The notes beneath the pieces are model-generated. The model saw nothing but the letters and a program-made list of their open reading frames with translations, did no database searches and had not been told where the DNA came from. From NCBI GenBank assembly GCA_903970285.1, contig CAJCHN010000092.1, positions 1-54,108 of the forward strand: 54,108 bases of DNA. The letters run 5' to 3'. The translations under genes and the position numbers were made by a program. This DNA is from Rhodanobacteraceae bacterium (GTDB lineage: Bacteria; Acidobacteriota; Terriglobia; Terriglobales; Acidobacteriaceae). Numbering within the stretch: position 1 is the first letter of the stretch; every line of letters begins with the position of its first letter. Shown in pieces: positions 28,936 through 37,395 of this stretch.

Positions 28936-29967
28936 TCAGTGCGGCTTGAGCGCCGCTTCAATTCCCGAGTTCACCTCGGCCTGGGCAAACTCCGCCGCCA
29001 CCCGGATGCCGTTCATGACCGCCTTATCGTTCGACGAGCCATGTCCCACAATGCACACGCCACGCACGCCCAGCATCGGCGCGCCACCATACTCCGAGTA
29101 GTCCAGGCGCTTCTTGAAATCGTGAAACGCCGCCCGGGAAAGCAGCGCCCCGACCTGCGACGTCACCGTCGACTTCAGCGATTCGCGCAGCGACACGCTC
29201 ACCAGCTTGGCCACGCCCTCACTCGTCTTCAGCGCCACATTGCCCACAAAGCCATCGCACACCACTACGTCGGCCTTTCCATTGAACAGGTCGCGCCCTT
29301 CGACATTGCCGATGAAATGGATGCCGCTCAAGCCGCGCAGCATCGGCAGCGTATCCCGGGTCAGCGAATTCCCCTTGGAATCCTCTTCGCCGATCGAGAG
29401 CAGGCCCACGCGCGGCGCACGCACCCCCAGCAGCCTCTGCGAGTAGATCGAGCCCATCACCGCAAACTGCAGCAGGTTCTCCGGGTCCGAATCCACGTTC
29501 GCGCCCACGTCCAGCAGCAGCGTCGGATATCCGGTCACGGTGGGCAGAATCGTTGCCAGCGCCGGCCGATCGACCCCGCTCAGCCCGCCCAGCACCATCT
29601 TGGAGGTTGCCATGGCCGCGCCGGTGTTGCCGGCAGTGAAAAAACCTTGCGCCACGCCTTCGCGCACCCGCTTCAGCCCCACGCGCATGCTGGAGTCGCG
29701 CTTGCTGCGCACCGCCTGCGCGGCCTTGTCATCCATGGTGATCCACTCGCTGGCATGGCACACGGAGATAGACTCCGAAAGCCGCTCAAACCAGCGCACC
29801 CGCGATGCGGCCCGCAGTGCCGCCTCAAGCGCGGGCTGAATCGTATCCTCCGGCCCGACCAGCGTCACCTTCACGTCCAGCGTGCGCGCAGCCAGAATGG
29901 CCCCGCGAATCTCCGATTCGGGGGCCCGGTCCGATCCCATCGCATCGACCACAATCTCGACTGGCAT
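28936..29967 (-). CDS. plsX: Phosphate acyltransferase
   Basis: A 343-residue peripheral membrane enzyme that makes acyl-phosphate from acyl-ACP for phospholipid synthesis. Typical segments are IVVDAMGSDRAPESEI, SVCHASEWITMDDKA, FFTAGNTGAAMA, LLDVGANVDSDPENL, CDGFVGNVALKTSEG and GAPMLGVRGVCIVGHGSS. It follows rpmF and the yceD-like gene on the same strand, the common yceD-rpmF-plsX arrangement of bacteria. No fabH follows in the window; the SDR comes next instead. Confidence 0.96.
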   Translation of the reverse strand: MPVEIVVDAMGSDRAPESEIRGAILAARTLDVKVTLVGPEDTIQPALEAALRAASRVRWFERLSESISVCHASEWITMDDKAAQAVRSKRDSSMRVGLKRVREGVAQGFFTAGNTGAAMATSKMVLGGLSGVDRPALATILPTVTGYPTLLLDVGANVDSDPENLLQFAVMGSIYSQRLLGVRAPRVGLLSIGEEDSKGNSLTRDTLPMLRGLSGIHFIGNVEGRDLFNGKADVVVCDGFVGNVALKTSEGVAKLVSVSLRESLKSTVTSQVGALLSRAAFHDFKKRLDYSEYGGAPMLGVRGVCIVGHGSSNDKAVMNGIRVAAEFAQAEVNSGIEAALKPH

Positions 29968-30048
29968 CAGGCCTTCACGTACTCAGCGCATGGTTCAGGT
30001 GGTTGTCGCACAGGTATCTTATGGCAGCAGGAACCCGCCCTGTCAGGC

Positions 30049-30237
30049 TTAGCTGGCGGCCTGGCCGGTCGCAACCACGGCGCGACCCTTGTACTCGCCG
30101 CACTTCGGGCAGGCCCGGTGCGAGAGCTTGCGCTCGCCGCAGTTCGGGCAATCGCCGCTGTTCACCGGGGTCAGAAAGTCGTGGCTGCGGCGCTTGGCAG
30201 TCCGTTGTTTCGAATGGCGCCGTTTCGGATTAGGCAT
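30049..30237 (-). CDS. rpmF: 50S ribosomal protein L32
   Basis: A 62-residue basic protein beginning MPNPKRRHSKQRTAKRRSHD. Four Cys form a zinc ribbon (CPNC and CPKC), so this is the zinc-containing C+ form rather than the zinc-independent one. It lies between the yceD-like gene and plsX, its usual neighbours, and is probably co-transcribed with both. Confidence 0.97.
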   Translation of the reverse strand: MPNPKRRHSKQRTAKRRSHDFLTPVNSGDCPNCGERKLSHRACPKCGEYKGRAVVATGQAAS

Positions 30238-30293
30238 CTTAAACTCCCTCTATTTGACCGGGCACGTGTCTTCGACCCTGGTCCTCATCGATC

Positions 30294-30845
30294 CTACTGC
30301 TTCAACGCCAGTCCCTGCAGCGCGCTCCAGCGCGGATCTTTCAACCCGGCGCTGCCCGCGCAGCCACATTGCATGACGTTCAGATTTTGCCCGCAGTGGG
30401 CACAAAGACCTTTGCAGTCCGGAGTGCACAGAGTTCGTCCGGGCAGGGAGAGCAAGACCTGCTCCCGCACCACGTCCTCCAGCTCCAGGCCGCTCTTTCC
30501 ATAATAGCCTATTTCGGTCTCGTCCTCGGTGATGGCGCGCTCGCCCGCCTCGGCATCCGCGTTCTCAGGGCGAAACAACAGGTCGAATTCGCCTGTGAGC
30601 GGCACCGCCACCGGCTCGACGCAGCGCGCGCAGAGCACCTCGAACTGCCCTCGATACTCCGCTCGCAGCCGGATGTCCTCGACCTGTTCCTGCGGCCCGC
30701 GATGTTCCACAATCAGGTCGGCCCTGCCGGTCACCGGCAGCACGCCCACCTGGCGCGTGTCCGGCGCGTAGTCGATCGCGCCTTCGGCAATCTCCTGGCG
30801 AAACTCGAGCGGCTCTTTCTGCAAATCCAACGTGGTAATCAGCAC
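30294..30845 (-). CDS. DUF177 / YceD family protein
   Basis: About 183 residues. YceD proteins are linked to 23S rRNA accumulation and sit upstream of rpmF. The N-terminus (LITTLDLQKEPLEF) and the middle (GQFEVLCARCVEPV) fit the family, and a Cys-rich end (CTPDCKGLCAHCGQNLN) looks zinc-binding. The frame is open to an ATG at 30881. Family alignment favours the in-frame GTG at 30845 (AGG nine bases upstream), so the start is uncertain by about 12 codons. First gene of the yceD-rpmF-plsX unit. Confidence 0.85.
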   Translation of the reverse strand: MLITTLDLQKEPLEFRQEIAEGAIDYAPDTRQVGVLPVTGRADLIVEHRGPQEQVEDIRLRAEYRGQFEVLCARCVEPVAVPLTGEFDLLFRPENADAEAGERAITEDETEIGYYGKSGLELEDVVREQVLLSLPGRTLCTPDCKGLCAHCGQNLNVMQCGCAGSAGLKDPRWSALQGLALKQ

Positions 30846-31328
30846 ATTCACAAGCCTATGACCCGGCCCCTCGCAGGTCAAATGGCGGATGGCTCAGGAC
30901 CAGTCTGGCGTATCCTGCGCTGCAAGTGAGGTTGTGCGAGAGGCCTACGGCAAAAGATGCCGCAGTCGCCGAGTACCTGGTCGCGGCCAGCCTGAAGCAT
31001 CCGCGGACGCTTGGCCCCACCCGTCGTGATTTGATGCAAAGTATTAAAAGCGTTGAACTTAAGGTTTGACCTGACCGGCGTTAAGCAGACTGCGGAGTTG
31101 CACCATTTCTGGGCACCCACTTTTCCCAAGGCGAGGATCAGCGAGCCAATTTGGGACAGAATGACTGGCATGGAGCGATTTGGGAAAGGTCGGCCACCCA
31201 CGCCCGATTCTCCAGGCACAGCGTAACCTTCCGCGGCTAAGCTGAGGTTCTGCGTGCAGGTTTCGAGCGCAAGCACCTCCCGGATCCCCACGTGGCAGGG
31301 GAAGTTGCGACCTGGATGCGGAGGACCA
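30846..31328. other. Long divergent intergenic region, yceD/histidine kinase
   Basis: About 480 bases with no convincing gene; the frames that cross it lack coding-type codon bias and continue antisense to neighbours. It holds the short dispersed element at 31033-31075. It also holds an inverted pair TTTCCCAA (31122-31129) and TTGGGAAA (31180-31187) flanking an additional TTTGGGA. These might be operator sites or an insertion-element scar. Confidence 0.5.
31033..31075 (+). repeat. Short dispersed element, copy 1
   Basis: Begins with the 13-mer GATGCAAAGTATT and continues into a CTTAAGGTTTGACC end. The second copy at 50894 shares the 13-mer exactly and most of the CTTA-GGT--GACC end. Confidence 0.55.
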
Positions 31329-33332
31329 ATGACCAGGCTGCTGACCAGACTCGCCGCTGCGGGATGGGTGGGGGCGACGCTGCTGCGGACGTACCATCTG
31401 CCGGAGCTCTTCTCCGACCATTACCTGCCTCATCGCACCTGCTACCTCGCGTCTCCGGGCCTGATCTGGACCAACGCCGTCACCGACGGGCTGATCGCCG
31501 TCTCCTACGCGGTGATCTTCTCCTGTCTGCTGGGCTTGACCCTGCGCCTGCGCAAGGTTCAGGATTTTAGCGAGTATCTGTGGATCTTCTTCTCTTTCGG
31601 CCTCTTTATCGCTGCCTGCGGGGCCACGCACGTCATGGAGGTGGTGACGGTCTGGTGGCCCATCTACCCCATGTCCGCGGCGGTGAAGATTGTCTGCGCG
31701 GCGGCATCGGTGCCCACCGCGGTGCTGTTCGCCCGGGCTACCCCGGCGCTGTCGTACAAGATTCCCGAGCTGATCGAACTGCTCTTGAAGACCCGGCAGG
31801 AGCGGGACGAGAGCCGCCTGGCACTGCTCTCCGCGGAACGCATCCTGGCTGAACAGATGAGGGCCGACACCCTGATCGAAGCGGCCAACACCCGGCTGAA
31901 TCACATCCTGGACTCGACCTCCGAGGGTGTTCTGAAGGTTGGATCCGACTGGACGGTGCGGTATGGCAACCGCGTGGCCTTCGAGCTGCTGCCCGACCTG
32001 GTGATCGACAAGGACTTCTGGGAGTGTTTCCCCGCCGTCGCCGGGAGCTATGCCGAGGATTGCCTGCGTAAGACCATGCACCAGCGGGTGGCCAGCGACT
32101 ATGAGACCCACTACCCGCCCTATGACCGCTGGTTCCGGGTAAATGTCTATCCGACGCCCGAGGGGATGAGCATCTTCTTCACCAATATTTCGAAGGAGCG
32201 GGTGCTCGAAGACCGGCTGGCTGCGGAGCGCGCCGCGTTGCTGGCGCAGGTGAACTCGGTCATGGATTCCACCTCCGACGCCATTCTGAAGATCGGTTCG
32301 GACTGGAGCATCGTGTACGCCAACCGCCGGGCCAGGGAGATTCTGCCCGATCTTGACCTCAAGCTTTCGTACTGGGCATGCTTTCCCGGTCTGGAGAGGA
32401 CCGAGACAGAGACCCTGCTGCGCCGCACCATGGATGAAAGGACGGAGGCGGAGTGGGAGAACTTCTACGAGCCGTACCAGGAACACTATGCGGTCCACAC
32501 CTACCCCAGCCCCGGAGGCCTGAGCATCTTCTTCCACTCGATCACCAAACGCAAGAAGCTGGAGCAGCAAGTGGAGGCGGAGCACCTGCTGCGGGAGAAA
32601 CGGATCGAGGCGCTCAGTCACATGGCGGGGGGCCTGGCGCATGAGATCAGCAATCCTCTGGCGATCATCCAGGCCACGGCCAGCGACCTGGAACGATTGG
32701 CCTTGGAGGAGCCGCTGCTGCCGGCCGAGGAGGTGCGGAAGGCCAGCAAGGCGATCGTCCACACCTCCGATCGGGCGATCCGCATCCTGAAGGGATTGCA
32801 TGGATTCGCTCGCGAGGCGGGCCACGACCCGATGGAGTATGCCTCCGTCTACGACATCGTGGAGCAGGCGGTGCAGCTGCAGGAGGCGCGCTATGCCCGC
32901 CACGGGGTGGAGCTGCGGGTGCAACTGGCGCCCGCACTGCCGCTGCTGCTGTGCCGCGAGGTGCAGGTAGGCCAGATTCTGACCAACCTGCTGAACAACG
33001 CCTACGACGCCATCACTCAACTGGAGTGCCCGGAGCGCTGGGTTTCTCTTGAGGCCGGCGTGGATCGCCACTGTGTGCGCATCGACGTGATCGACAGCGG
33101 CTTCGGCATCGCTGAAGAGGCGCGGCAACACCTGATGGAACCCTTTTTCACCACCAAGACGAGGGGGCTCGGACTGGGCGTGGGGCTGAGCCTCTCACGC
33201 GCCATCGCCGTCGAACACGGGGGCAGCCTGACACTCTTGACCGGCACGGAAAACACCTGTTTCCGGCTGCTGCTTCCCTTCGCATCCGGCGAGCCTGAGT
33301 GCACGCAGGAAGCGCAGGAGGTTACGGCATGA
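31329..33332 (+). CDS. Sensor histidine kinase with ETR1-like ethylene-binding transmembrane domain and two PAS-like domains
   Basis: A 667-residue membrane kinase. Residues about 45-140 form three hydrophobic helices that match the plant ETR1 ethylene-binding domain. Asp53, Tyr60 and Ile63 lie in TDGLIAVSYAVI. Ile94, Cys97 and His101 lie in GLFIAACGATH, and Lys120 in the third helix. These correspond to ETR1 Asp25, Tyr32, Ile35, Ile62, Cys65, His69 and Lys91, with the spacing kept within helices. In ETR1 the Cys and His bind Cu(I), which binds ethylene. A coiled coil follows, then two similar PAS-like domains (about 190-310 and 315-430). HisKA has His438 in GLAHEISNP, and the ATPase shows NLLNNAYDA, DSGFGI and GLGLGVGLS. 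ATG 31329 has GGAGG upstream. The stop overlaps the regulator start. Confidence 0.93.
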   Translation: MTRLLTRLAAAGWVGATLLRTYHLPELFSDHYLPHRTCYLASPGLIWTNAVTDGLIAVSYAVIFSCLLGLTLRLRKVQDFSEYLWIFFSFGLFIAACGATHVMEVVTVWWPIYPMSAAVKIVCAAASVPTAVLFARATPALSYKIPELIELLLKTRQERDESRLALLSAERILAEQMRADTLIEAANTRLNHILDSTSEGVLKVGSDWTVRYGNRVAFELLPDLVIDKDFWECFPAVAGSYAEDCLRKTMHQRVASDYETHYPPYDRWFRVNVYPTPEGMSIFFTNISKERVLEDRLAAERAALLAQVNSVMDSTSDAILKIGSDWSIVYANRRAREILPDLDLKLSYWACFPGLERTETETLLRRTMDERTEAEWENFYEPYQEHYAVHTYPSPGGLSIFFHSITKRKKLEQQVEAEHLLREKRIEALSHMAGGLAHEISNPLAIIQATASDLERLALEEPLLPAEEVRKASKAIVHTSDRAIRILKGLHGFAREAGHDPMEYASVYDIVEQAVQLQEARYARHGVELRVQLAPALPLLLCREVQVGQILTNLLNNAYDAITQLECPERWVSLEAGVDRHCVRIDVIDSGFGIAEEARQHLMEPFFTTKTRGLGLGVGLSLSRAIAVEHGGSLTLLTGTENTCFRLLLPFASGEPECTQEAQEVTA

Positions 33333-34078
33333 CTCTGAGTGAGGCCCACATCCTGGTGGTGGATGACGAGGTGGCGCTGCGCGAGATCTTCGCGAAGTGG
33401 CTGCGCAAGTCGGGCTGCCAGGATGTCCGCACCGCTTCGAACGGCGAAGAGGCGCTGCAGCAGGTGGAACGTGCGGAGGTGGATGTGCTGATCACCGACG
33501 TGCGCATGCCGGTGATGGACGGGGTGACGCTGATCCGCGAACTGGCGCGCCGTGGACACTTCATCCCCTGCATCATCTTTGTCAGCGGCTTTGGCGACGT
33601 CGATCAGCGCGAGATGTACGACCTGGGCGTGGAGGCGTTTCTGGCCAAGCCGTTCCACATGGAAGAGCTGGCCGGGGCGATTGAACATGCGATCGCGGAG
33701 CGTCAGACGCTGTGGTTGAAGCCGATGGCGATCGCTCCCCGGCAGGAGGTGGAGATGCGGATCGAACTTGCCGGCAGCCATTCGAAGGTGAACTCCAGCG
33801 AATGCCCCCAGGCGGAGCAGACTGCCGAGTGCTTCCGGCTGGGGCGTGGCGGGTTCAGCGCGCGCTCCCCCGACGCGCTGGGGCTGGGCAAGATCGCCTT
33901 CCGCTGCGAATTCGACAGCGACCATCCCGCCCTGAGCGGCCAGGGTTATGTGCGTTGGAGGTCGCGTACGGATCACACGGTAGGGATCGAGTTCGCGTTC
34001 CTGCATTCGCCCGGGCGCGAGTGGGTGATCGGGCAGATCGAGGAGGAGAAGCCGCGCAGTTTCATTCCGGCGCTGTAG
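33329..34078 (+). CDS. Response regulator with receiver and PilZ-like output domain
   Basis: A 249-residue protein whose ATG overlaps the kinase stop (ATGA), so the two are translationally coupled and surely partners. The receiver has Asp12/Asp13, phospho-acceptor Asp57 (LITDVRMP), Ser86 and Lys107 (LAKPF). The C-terminal 110 residues resemble PilZ: a RLGRGGFSAR segment like the D/N-x-S-x-x-G motif, then GQGYVRWRSR and VGIEFAFL. The first canonical RxxxR of c-di-GMP-binding PilZ is not obvious, so ligand binding is uncertain. The following MFS gene is convergent. Confidence 0.9.
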   Translation: MTLSEAHILVVDDEVALREIFAKWLRKSGCQDVRTASNGEEALQQVERAEVDVLITDVRMPVMDGVTLIRELARRGHFIPCIIFVSGFGDVDQREMYDLGVEAFLAKPFHMEELAGAIEHAIAERQTLWLKPMAIAPRQEVEMRIELAGSHSKVNSSECPQAEQTAECFRLGRGGFSARSPDALGLGKIAFRCEFDSDHPALSGQGYVRWRSRTDHTVGIEFAFLHSPGREWVIGQIEEEKPRSFIPAL

Positions 34079-34182
34079 CCCTGGAGAATCGCCGGGTCTG
34101 GAGCGCCGCCAGCATCTCTTCGGTGGGCAAACAGCAAGCCCATCGGTAGGGGCGCCAAGGACACAGCCACAGGCCCATGCTC

Positions 34183-35874
34183 CTAGTGCATCGCGGGACC
34201 GTCTTTGGGCGGCTGAATGTGCGGGATCATCAACACCAGCGGGATCATCAGGAAGCAGAAGATCGCCAGGACCGCGACGATGTCGAGATAGGCCAGCATG
34301 GCGGACTGCCGGTGCAGCTGATTGTAGATAAAGCCCTGCGCGGCGTAGACGCCGTCCTGCCCGCGGCCGCCGCCAAAGCTGGGATCGCGGGCGAAGTGAT
34401 GGAACATCGGCTTCAGCCGGTTCACCTGGTCCATAAAGCCCGGACTGGACGGCGTCAGGTTGCGGATCATGTAGGCCTCGTGCCGCTGCGAGCCGCGGCT
34501 GAGCATGGTGGCGATGAACGCGGTACCCACCGAGCCGCCGATATTGCGGGCGAGGTTGGTAAGGCCGGAGACATCGTTGTTCTGCGCCCGAGCCACGCCG
34601 GTGTAGCTGATGGTGTTGATCGGGATGAAGAGGAACGCCAGCCCGGAGGCCTGGTAAACGCGCACCCACATGATGTATTTGAAGCTGGAGTCAAGCGAAA
34701 GCGTGTGCATCAGCACCATGGACGTGCCGAGGTTCGCGAAGCCCCAGCAGATGAGCCAGCGCGGGTCCACCTTGCCAATGAGAATGCCGACGATCGGCAT
34801 GCAGAGCATGATGCAGACGCCGCCCGGCGAGATGACAAAGCCGGCAAGCTCTGCCGTATAGCCGAGCAAGGTCTGCACCATCTGCGGGATCAGAACGGTG
34901 GTGCCGTACAAGGTAAAACCGAGCACGAACATCAGCACGAACGGGATGGAGAACGTCTTGCGGCGAAACAAGGTGAGGTTGAGGATGGGGCGGTTCTGCA
35001 TCTTGAGCTGGTAGAGCTCCCACAGGATGAGGGTGATGAGCGAAGCGGCGCACAGGATGACGAAGAAGGTGATGATGTGCGATCCGAACCAGTCGTCTTC
35101 CTGGCCCTTGTCGAGGATGAACTCGAGGGAGCCGAAGCCGGAGGCGAGCAGGCCAAAGCCGAAGAAATCCAGCTTGAGGCCATACTTGTGCGACTCCGCA
35201 ACCTCGCGCACGACGTGAGGAGGATCCTCCACCAGGCGGCTGGTGAGGATGAGCGACAGGATGGAGATGGGAACGTTGATGAAGAAGATCCAGCGCCAGT
35301 TGTAGTTATCGGTGATCCAGCCGCCCAGGGTGGGGCCGATGGCGGGTGCGACCACGACGGCCAGGCCGTAGAGCGCGAAGGCCTTGCCGCGGTCTTTCGG
35401 CTCGAAGGTATCGGCGAGGATGGCCTGTTCGGACGGCGCAAGACCGCCGCCGCCTGCGCCCTGCAGCACCCGGAAGAAGACCAGCAGGCCAAGCGAGGGC
35501 GCCAGGCCGCAGAGCGCGGACGACAGCCCGAACAGGACGACGCAGATCATGTAGAACTTCTTGCGCCCGATGAAGGTGGTGAGATAGGCGGAGGCCGGCA
35601 GGATGATGGCGTTGGCGACCAGATAGCTGGTGAGCACCCAGGTAGCTTCGTCCTGCGAGGCGCCCAGCGCCCCGCCGATGTGCGGCAGCGAGACGTTGGC
35701 GATGGAGGAGTCGAGCACCTCCATGAAGGTGGCGAGGGTGACGGTAAGGGCGATCGCCCACTTGTTCGTGCGCGGCTTCCAGGCTGCGTCGGAGCGGCGC
35801 TCGGCTTCGAGCTGCGCGTGGCTGCCCGGTTCGTGCATCTCCTGATCGGCGAGCGTGGCGGTTGCGGCTGCCAT
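34183..35874 (-). CDS. MFS transporter, DHA2 family (EmrB/QacA-like multidrug pump)
   Basis: A 563-residue protein with about 14 hydrophobic segments. The DHA2 landmarks are LDSSIANVSLPHIGG in TM1, LTSYLVANAIILP in TM2, an antiporter motif C-like GPTLGGWITDNYNWRW and INVPI after it. EmrB proteins export hydrophobic drugs by proton antiport and usually work with an EmrA membrane-fusion partner and an outer-membrane channel. Neither is adjacent here; the upstream neighbour is the divergent zinc-ribbon gene. Substrate unknown. Confidence 0.92.
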   Translation of the reverse strand: MAAATATLADQEMHEPGSHAQLEAERRSDAAWKPRTNKWAIALTVTLATFMEVLDSSIANVSLPHIGGALGASQDEATWVLTSYLVANAIILPASAYLTTFIGRKKFYMICVVLFGLSSALCGLAPSLGLLVFFRVLQGAGGGGLAPSEQAILADTFEPKDRGKAFALYGLAVVVAPAIGPTLGGWITDNYNWRWIFFINVPISILSLILTSRLVEDPPHVVREVAESHKYGLKLDFFGFGLLASGFGSLEFILDKGQEDDWFGSHIITFFVILCAASLITLILWELYQLKMQNRPILNLTLFRRKTFSIPFVLMFVLGFTLYGTTVLIPQMVQTLLGYTAELAGFVISPGGVCIMLCMPIVGILIGKVDPRWLICWGFANLGTSMVLMHTLSLDSSFKYIMWVRVYQASGLAFLFIPINTISYTGVARAQNNDVSGLTNLARNIGGSVGTAFIATMLSRGSQRHEAYMIRNLTPSSPGFMDQVNRLKPMFHHFARDPSFGGGRGQDGVYAAQGFIYNQLHRQSAMLAYLDIVAVLAIFCFLMIPLVLMIPHIQPPKDGPAMH

Positions 35875-36052
35875 GAGGTCCCTGCACGGATTGTACGTGG
35901 ATCGCGTTGCGCGTTTTCATCGCGTGGAGGCATGCACCCGCAGCCTGCCGGCGAGATCCTGCCCAAAGACGCACGCGATCCGGTCTGACCGGCGGCCTGC
36001 TGGCGAATGCAGGCAGAATGCCTGTAGCATCGGTGGATGCAGGAGGGGCGCA

Positions 36053-36829
36053 ATGCATCCAGATGGCGAGAAGCTGATGAACCTGCAGCGTTACGACCTT
36101 GAGGCCAGGCGCCTGCGTGACGAGATGAACGCGCTGCCGAAGCTGGTATCGCAGCTTGAGGCGGCGGCCAGGGCGACGGTGGGTCAGAGGGCTGTGGTGA
36201 TCGACCTCATCGCCAAGGAGGAGGCGCTGCGGCGACGCCAGGAATCGGACATCCGCGATAAGCAGGAGAAGATCGCCCGGGTGAAACGGCAGATGGATGC
36301 CGCGACCTCAGCGGTCCAGGTAAACGCCTTCGATCACGAGATTGCGTATTTGCAGGGCGAAATCGCCAGCCTGGAAGACGCGGAACTTGAAAGCATGGAG
36401 CGCAGCGAAGAGCTGGAAAAGCAGAACCACCTGGCGAATGAAGCTGTGGCCGCCGCCGAAAAGAAGTTCGCCGTGGAACGCGAACGGGCCACGGCGACCA
36501 TTGCGCTGAACAAGGTGGCGCTGGCGGACGTTGAGGCGCGCCGCGCAACCGTGCGGGCGGCCATCGGAGAAGACGCGCTGTCGCTGTACGACCGGATCGC
36601 GCGAGCCAAGGGTACAGGAATGGCAGAGGCGCTGAACCAGAAGTGCACCGCCTGCCAGATGCTGCTGCGCCCGCAGCGCTGGAACGAGCTGCGCGACCGC
36701 GACAACCTCGATCTGCTGACCTGCGAGAGCTGCGGCCGGCTGCTGTTTTACGATCCGGCGCGCGACTCGCCGCAGCGCAAGGTGGTGCCGTTCGAGAGCA
36801 TCGCCGCACAGATTGTGAGGGGAAGTTGA
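36053..36829 (+). CDS. Coiled-coil protein with C4 zinc ribbon (zf-RING_7 / CT398-like)
   Basis: A 258-residue protein. Most of it is a long antiparallel coiled coil with heptad-like Leu/Ala and charged residues (about 1-190). The end is a zinc ribbon with KCTACQ and TCESCGRLL, two CxxC pairs about 27 residues apart. Members of this family are widely conserved, possibly linked to flagella or nucleic acids, but without a settled role. ATG 36053 has AGGAGG upstream. Its TGA overlaps the TTG start of the nucleotidase, so the two are translationally coupled. Confidence 0.9.
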   Translation: MHPDGEKLMNLQRYDLEARRLRDEMNALPKLVSQLEAAARATVGQRAVVIDLIAKEEALRRRQESDIRDKQEKIARVKRQMDAATSAVQVNAFDHEIAYLQGEIASLEDAELESMERSEELEKQNHLANEAVAAAEKKFAVERERATATIALNKVALADVEARRATVRAAIGEDALSLYDRIARAKGTGMAEALNQKCTACQMLLRPQRWNELRDRDNLDLLTCESCGRLLFYDPARDSPQRKVVPFESIAAQIVRGS

Positions 36830-37383
36830 GCCGGAACAGGCCGCGACTTTGCGTGGACATGGACGAGGTCATGGCCGACGCGGTGGCGGAACACCTGAGG
36901 CGCTACAATCTGGAGTTCGGCGAGCGGATTACGGTTGCCGATCTGCAGGGCAGGTGGTTGTGGGATGTGGTGGAACCCAGCCGCCACGCCACGCTGGAGG
37001 ACTATCTGCGGTCGGCAGACTTCTTCGCCGTACTGCAGGTAATGCCCGACGCCCAGCGCGTGCTGCGTGCGCTGCAGGACGAGTACGAGGTGTTTATCGC
37101 GAGCGCCGCGATGGAGGTGCCGAGCTCGTTCACTGCGAAGTACGAGTGGCTGGCCCGACACTTTCCCTTCATTCCTGCCTCGAATATCGTGTTTTGCGGC
37201 GATAAGAGCATTCTGAAGGCGGACTTCCTGATCGACGACAACCCCCGGCAGCTGCGGCGGTTTACCGGCCAGGGGGTGCTGTTCCACTCGCACCACAATA
37301 TTGCGTGCACGGAATTCCCCCGGGTGCGCAACTGGCTGGAGGTCGAAGCGATGTTTCTGCGGGCGAGCCGCCATAGCATGTAG
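36826..37383 (+). CDS. 5'(3')-deoxyribonucleotidase-like HAD phosphatase
   Basis: About 185 residues. Motif I is LCVDMDEVMAD with Asp11 and Asp13, as in the NT5C family, and the later acidic motif is DFLIDDNPRQL. SAAMEVPSSF supplies the Ser of motif II. It probably dephosphorylates deoxynucleoside monophosphates. The start is TTG at 36826, forming a TTGA overlap with the preceding stop and following a GAGGGG ribosome-binding site. A GTG at 36853 is a poorer choice because it would leave too little sequence before motif I. Confidence 0.88.
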   Translation: MSRNRPRLCVDMDEVMADAVAEHLRRYNLEFGERITVADLQGRWLWDVVEPSRHATLEDYLRSADFFAVLQVMPDAQRVLRALQDEYEVFIASAAMEVPSSFTAKYEWLARHFPFIPASNIVFCGDKSILKADFLIDDNPRQLRRFTGQGVLFHSHHNIACTEFPRVRNWLEVEAMFLRASRHSM

Positions 37384-37395
37384 AAGGCTTTTCCC

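Noticed and set aside
26841..28949. 702-codon open frame on the plus strand
   Set aside because: Antisense to the serine hydrolase and SDR; Arg/His/Leu-rich with no domain, as expected for a high-GC shadow.
28939..30504. 521-codon open frame on the plus strand
   Set aside because: Antisense to plsX and rpmF, which are certain.
30878..31291. 137-codon open frame in the yceD/kinase spacer
   Set aside because: No coding-like codon bias and no ribosome-binding site; treated as intergenic.
31059..33131. 690-codon open frame on the minus strand
   Set aside because: Antisense to the sensor kinase and without recognisable domains.
34177..35988. 603-codon open frame on the plus strand
   Set aside because: It is exactly antisense to the EmrB-type transporter and has the charged, low-hydrophobicity composition typical of shadows of high-GC genes.
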